Part shown: piece by piece, positions 11,591-15,198 of the stretch
Layout of the letters: each line of letters opens with the position of its first letter
Numbering within the stretch: the first letter of the stretch is position 1
Assembly (NCBI GenBank): GCA_017394605.1
Contig: JAFPXU010000061.1
Location: 1 to 15,198 of the forward strand
Direction of reading: 5' to 3'
From: Clostridia bacterium
GTDB taxonomy: Bacteria; Bacillota_A; Clostridia; Christensenellales; CAG-138
Length of the DNA stretch: 15,198 nucleotides
Translations under genes and position numbers: made by a program
The notes under the pieces: generated by a model
Told to the model about the DNA's origin: nothing
What the model saw: only the letters and a program-made list of their open reading frames with translations
Databases searched by the model: none

Positions 11591-14182
11591 ATGGAAAACA
11601 AACGTCCGCGCGGCAGAGAAAAGAAGGTAGTGGAAGGTACTTCATCCGTATTCAAGCGCGAGGAAGTCAAGACCGGTTCCGGTCCTGTCAGCGGTTCTTC
11701 CGGACGTCCCGGTTCCCAGTCTTCCGGGAATCAGCGACCGGACTCACCCGAACAGAAGAGACCCGTTTCAAGAGCCAGGGGCGGTGCGCTCGGCACAATC
11801 GGTATGATCGTTGTCGCTATCGTTCTGTTACGCCTTCTCTCCGGAAGCTGCAATGCGAACACGCAGACTTCATCCGGAAACATCCTTTCACAGGCTGCGC
11901 AGCAGTATGCCGCTTCACAGCCGGTCGTTACGAACGCGCCGACTCAGGCGCCTCAGTCGCAGCCCCAGATCGGAATGGCGGATATCCTGCAGAGCATGCT
12001 CGCTGGCACGCCCGCCGCTTCTGCGATGGATACTGCCGTAGCCAACAACTACGTGAACAACACGCCGGTTTCCGCCACACAGTCCGTTCTGACAGGCGTT
12101 ACGGAAGAGGCTCCCGTGGTTACTTCCGTTTCCACTTCTGCCAGAGACAAATACACGACGATCAAGGGCAACGGAAAGGATATCTACACCATCATGGTGT
12201 ATATGTGCGGTACGGACCTTGAGTCCAATTACGGCATGGCGACCAACGATCTCAACGAAATGCTGAGAGCGAAAGTCGGCGACAATATCAACCTTATCGT
12301 CGAGACGGGCGGATGCAAGACCTGGCAGAACAGCGTCATGAGCAACCGTACGAATCAGCGTTACCAGATCACCTCGAAAGGTCTTGTGGCGCTCGATCAG
12401 AATGTCGGCAAAAAGCCCATGACCGACGCCGCAACGCTTCTGGATTTTATCCAGTTCTGCAAAACGAATTTCCCCGCAAACCGTAATGCGCTGATCCTTT
12501 GGGATCACGGCGGAGGTTCTCTGAGCGGATACGGCCATGACCAGCTCTATGTCAGCAAAGGTTCCATGACGCTGGATCAGCTATATAATGCTTTGAAACA
12601 GGCAGATATGAAATTCGATTTCATCGGATTCGACGCGTGCCTAATGGGAACGCTGGAAACGGCGGTCGCGACGGAGCCCTTCGCGGATTATCTGATCGGG
12701 TCCGAAGAAACGGAACCCGGCGTCGGCTGGTATTATACGGACTGGCTCAATATCCTTTCCATGAATACCTCGATGCCTACGGTTGAGATCGGCAAGCGCA
12801 TCATAGACGATTTTACGACGGTATGCGCCAGATCCACTTCCGACGCGACAACGCTGTCGATCGTCGACCTTGCGGAGTTTCACGGGACCGTGCCCAACGC
12901 GCTGTCCGATTTTGCAAAATCCGTCAGTTCGCTTGTTGACAGCAACGATTACAAGACCATCGCGAACGCGCGCGCCAACACAAGAGAGTTCTCCCGTCAG
13001 AACCGCCTTAATCAGATCGACCTGATCGATTTTGCGAACAGGATCGGAACGAAAGAGTCCAAAGCGCTTGCTTCTGCGCTGACCAGCGTTGTCAAATACA
13101 ACCGGACATCCCGTTCCATGACGAACGCCAACGGGATATCCGCGTATTTCCCGTCTCAGTCAACGAGCGGCGTCAACAACATGCTGACGATCAACAACTC
13201 CATCGGAATGAATTCCGCCTATTCCAGCGCCATAAAGGATTACGCCAGCCTTCTCGTAGGCGGCCAGGCCATTCCTTCTTCCTTTGGCTACAGCGGAACC
13301 GGATCGCTGCTGGAGAGTCTTCTCGGCTCCTACAGCGGATATTCCACTCCGTCGACCGGAAGCACTTCCTGGAGCAGCGGCACGAGCTACGGCGGCGACA
13401 TGGCAGGTCTTCTTAACGCGTTCCTCGGGGGAGGAGATCTTTCCTCCATATACGGAAGCCGTTCGGTGCAGAAAGAAGAGAATCTGGATTGGGTCGATAA
13501 GGATCTGATTTCCAGAAATGCGGACAACATCGCAGCCAATTCCATTCAGCCCGAAAGGATCGTGCTCACCGTAAAGAACGGGGAAAAAGTCCTGGATCTG
13601 ACGGATGAGGAATGGGCATCCATACAGGATATCGCGCTGAACGTCTTCTATGACGACGGGGAAGGATATATCGACCTCGGAATCGACAATATCTTTGATC
13701 TCGACGATGACGGCGATCTGATCGCGTCGTTCGACGGAACATGGCTCTCCCTGAACAGACAGATCGTTCCCTATTACTGGATCGACATGGTTGACGATGG
13801 AGATGCCTACCTGATCAGAGGATACATCCCAGCGATTCTGAACCGTGGTACGGAAGACGAGACCGAAGTTCAGATCATGCTTCAGTTCGACGACCAAAAC
13901 CCGTACGGATACATCACCGGCGCAAGGATCGTGTATGACGCGGATGTGACCGAAACGGCCGCAAAAGGTCTGATCGCGCTGAAGAACGGGGATACGCTTG
14001 ATTTCATCTGCGATTACTATGATTATGAGGGCAACTATCAGGCGAAACATTTCTTCGGAAACCAGTTCGTCGTGAACGGGCCGATCGAGATCGCGAATAT
14101 CGCCATGGAAAACAACCGTTCCGTAGCTACTTATCAGCTTGCGGATATTTACGGGAACTACTTTTACACTCCGTCGTTCTGA
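11591..14182 (+). CDS. Clostripain-family (C11) cysteine protease, membrane-anchored
   Basis: This 863-residue protein is related to clostripain, a secreted Arg-specific cysteine protease. Residues 1-64 are a basic, Gly/Ser/Pro-rich cytoplasmic tail, and 66-84 form one membrane helix. A Gln/Ala/Pro-rich stalk reaches to about 195. The C11 domain spans about 197-555 and carries the catalytic pair in LILWDHGGG (His306) and FDACLMG (Cys350), after YTIMVYMCGTDLE. Residues 562-622 are a Gly/Ser/Tyr/Leu low-complexity stretch. The C-terminal region of about 240 residues is rich in Asp and Tyr and not recognised. The ATG at 11591 has AGAGGA 9 bases upstream. Both catalytic residues are present, so it is probably active outside the membrane. 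Substrates are unknown; it resembles the VanW-family protein in overall topology. Confidence 0.9.
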   Translation: MENKRPRGREKKVVEGTSSVFKREEVKTGSGPVSGSSGRPGSQSSGNQRPDSPEQKRPVSRARGGALGTIGMIVVAIVLLRLLSGSCNANTQTSSGNILSQAAQQYAASQPVVTNAPTQAPQSQPQIGMADILQSMLAGTPAASAMDTAVANNYVNNTPVSATQSVLTGVTEEAPVVTSVSTSARDKYTTIKGNGKDIYTIMVYMCGTDLESNYGMATNDLNEMLRAKVGDNINLIVETGGCKTWQNSVMSNRTNQRYQITSKGLVALDQNVGKKPMTDAATLLDFIQFCKTNFPANRNALILWDHGGGSLSGYGHDQLYVSKGSMTLDQLYNALKQADMKFDFIGFDACLMGTLETAVATEPFADYLIGSEETEPGVGWYYTDWLNILSMNTSMPTVEIGKRIIDDFTTVCARSTSDATTLSIVDLAEFHGTVPNALSDFAKSVSSLVDSNDYKTIANARANTREFSRQNRLNQIDLIDFANRIGTKESKALASALTSVVKYNRTSRSMTNANGISAYFPSQSTSGVNNMLTINNSIGMNSAYSSAIKDYASLLVGGQAIPSSFGYSGTGSLLESLLGSYSGYSTPSTGSTSWSSGTSYGGDMAGLLNAFLGGGDLSSIYGSRSVQKEENLDWVDKDLISRNADNIAANSIQPERIVLTVKNGEKVLDLTDEEWASIQDIALNVFYDDGEGYIDLGIDNIFDLDDDGDLIASFDGTWLSLNRQIVPYYWIDMVDDGDAYLIRGYIPAILNRGTEDETEVQIMLQFDDQNPYGYITGARIVYDADVTETAAKGLIALKNGDTLDFICDYYDYEGNYQAKHFFGNQFVVNGPIEIANIAMENNRSVATYQLADIYGNYFYTPSF

Positions 14183-14212
14183 CGGACAGAAAGAATTTTG
14201 AGGTATACTACA

Positions 14213-15022
14213 TTGAGTGAAAACTGTGACCACAACTGCAGCAACTGCAAACAGGACTGTGACAGCCGCTCGTTTCTCGAACCGCTGAACAAGGATTCCT
14301 CCGTAAAAAAAGTGATCGGCATCGTCAGCGGAAAGGGCGGTGTCGGAAAATCCTTCGTTTCTTCCGCGCTTGCCGTCGCAGCCGCTAGACACGGTCTCCA
14401 TACCGCTCTCATGGACGCGGATGTGACAGGACCTTCCATTCCGCAGCTGTTCGGCATCCATACGCAGGCGATGGGTACGGAAAATGAGATTTTTCCCGCC
14501 GAAACTGCGTCCGGCATCCGTATGATGTCGCTGAACCTGCTTCTCCCGTCAGAAACGGATCCCGTCGTATGGCGCGGTCCCGTTATTTCCGGCATGATCA
14601 AAAGCTTCTGGAAGGACGTCATCTGGGGAGACAACGATATCATGTTCATCGACATGCCGCCGGGAACGGGAGACGTTCCTCTGACCGTCTTCCAGTCGAT
14701 CCCGCTCGATGGGATCATCGTCGTAACCTCTCCGCAGGATCTTGTCGGCATGATCGTTGAGAAGGCAGTCAACATGGCAGCCATGATGAACATTCCCGTC
14801 ATTGGAATCGTCGAAAACATGGCGTATATCAAATGTCCTGACTGCGGAAAGATCATCCGTCCGTTCGGAAGCAGTAAAATTGAGGAAAGAGCCGCAAAAT
14901 TCGGCATTTCCCATACTGTCAGCATTCCGATCGATCCTGTCTTTGCCGAACTCGCCGATCACGGGGAGATCGAAAAACTGGAAGGGGACTGGCTCGAAAC
15001 GCTGTTCGCTTTTGTCAGCTGA
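14213..15022 (+). CDS. mrp: Mrp/NBP35-type P-loop ATPase (Fe-S cluster carrier)
   Basis: This 269-residue cytoplasmic ATPase is of the family that carries and delivers Fe-S clusters. Residues 5-16 hold four cysteines (C5, C9, C12, C16) in an N-terminal cluster. The deviant Walker A motif is SGKGGVGKS (39-47), followed by MDADVTGPSIPQLFG (67-81), FIDMPPGTGD (145-154) and ENMAYIKCPDCGK (201-213), whose C208/C211 pair bridges the dimer in this family. The start is taken as TTG at 14213, because GAGG at 14200-14203 lies 9 bases before it and the protein then begins MSENCDHNC, as in related Clostridia. A TTG at 14198 would lie ahead of that site. The 30-base gap after the clostripain gene suggests co-transcription. 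Confidence 0.93.
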   Translation: MSENCDHNCSNCKQDCDSRSFLEPLNKDSSVKKVIGIVSGKGGVGKSFVSSALAVAAARHGLHTALMDADVTGPSIPQLFGIHTQAMGTENEIFPAETASGIRMMSLNLLLPSETDPVVWRGPVISGMIKSFWKDVIWGDNDIMFIDMPPGTGDVPLTVFQSIPLDGIIVVTSPQDLVGMIVEKAVNMAAMMNIPVIGIVENMAYIKCPDCGKIIRPFGSSKIEERAAKFGISHTVSIPIDPVFAELADHGEIEKLEGDWLETLFAFVS

Positions 15023-15106
15023 ACCCCTCAAAACCAATGATTGGATCCCGGTTTTTCCGCAATGTCATTAAGTTAAGGAACGACAAGAACAGAACAGGAT
15101 CAAGAA

Positions 15107-15198
15107 ATGAGCACATCAAAAGCGGTGTGCTCTGCTTTTTGGAAAAAAGGGTACGCAAAGAAAGCAGGTATGAAACTGCCGGAAAAGGATTATCAAAA
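15107..15198 (+). CDS. Same small frame in the right repeat copy, cut by the window end
   Basis: The ATG at 15107 is preceded by AGGATCAAGAA. The frame stays open for 30 codons to the end of the window and is identical to the left copy except for Tyr in place of Asp at codon 16. Coding status is uncertain for the reasons given for the left copy. It is listed so that both copies can be compared. Confidence 0.2.
   Translation, partial: MSTSKAVCSAFWKKGYAKKAGMKLPEKDYQ
15109..15138 (+). terminator. Hairpin in right repeat copy, possible terminator after mrp
   Basis: This is the same GAGCACA/TGTGCTC hairpin, followed by TGCTTTTT, now behind mrp. A weaker 6-bp AAAACC/GGTTTT pairing followed by T residues (15030-15056) lies closer to the mrp stop and is the alternative. 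Confidence 0.4.

Larger units (their letters stand above)
15058..15198 (+). repeat. Right copy of the 141-bp repeat, truncated by the window end
   Basis: This copy matches 40-180 in inverse orientation at 140 of 141 positions. It begins 35 bases after the mrp stop codon and points the same way as mrp, so both copies have the same relation to the gene upstream of them. The window ends inside the repeat; the left copy shows that the reading frame and probably the element continue at least 39 bases further. Ending in a repeat is typical of a short-read contig break. Confidence 0.95.

Noticed and set aside
11464..12222. 252-codon frame overlapping the clostripain N-terminus
   Set aside because: It reads through a terminator and is out of frame with the recognisable protease; its composition (Arg/His/Ser-rich) is typical of a shadow frame.
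13160..14461. 433-codon minus-strand frame across the clostripain and mrp genes
   Set aside because: It spans two clearly coding genes on the opposite strand and resembles no family; long antisense frames are expected with this codon usage.

Overview
The window looks like chromosomal DNA of a Gram-positive bacterium of the Clostridia type (Bacillota), probably an uncultured gut lineage; I cannot name the species. The evidence is the gene set (VanW-family envelope protein, clostripain-family protease, long-form hibernation factor, Mrp ATPase with an N-terminal cysteine cluster), strong AGGAGG ribosome sites, and TTGACA/TATAAT promoters, often with an extended -10. No tRNA, rRNA, CRISPR array or recognisable transposase was found. 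No stretch longer than 300 bases lacks a gene. The window is probably a whole contig, because both ends run into copies of the same 141-bp repeat.

Layout. 1-221 holds the left repeat copy. 222-2039 (-) is a VanW-family membrane protein, divergent from trmL (2155-2616, +), a tRNA wobble 2'-O-methyltransferase that appears to be leaderless. 2663-4225 is the translation operon infC-rpmI-rplT-rpmB. It has a near-ideal promoter, an attenuator leader, a non-canonical ATA start for infC and a strong terminator. A SpoU/TrmH-type rRNA 2'-O-methyltransferase (4258-5022, -) converges on it.

5110-10327 is a second transcription unit. It encodes a membrane-anchored leucine-rich-repeat protein, then a translationally coupled exported protein that fuses a PIG-L-like domain (apparently catalytically degenerate) through two membrane helices to a phosphodiester glycosidase (NAGPA) domain, then a membrane-anchored glycerophosphodiester phosphodiesterase. 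The two predicted hydrolases both attack phosphodiesters, so I infer a role in remodelling phosphodiester-linked glycans or lipids of the envelope. The pathway is unknown.

10522-11449 encodes the long ribosome hibernation factor and a small two-repeat DUF1508 (YegP-like) protein, closed by a strong terminator. 11503-14182 is a membrane-anchored clostripain-family (C11) protease with an unusual structured leader. mrp (14213-15022) lies 30 bp downstream, and the right repeat copy begins 35 bases after it.

The points most worth a second look are the 141-bp repeat (same orientation and nearly the same distance behind two unrelated genes, containing a hairpin and a 41-codon frame), the LRR/PIG-L-NAGPA/GDPD operon with its degenerate PIG-L site and six degenerate repeat modules, the clostripain leader with mutually competing pairings, and the addition of rpmB to the infC operon.
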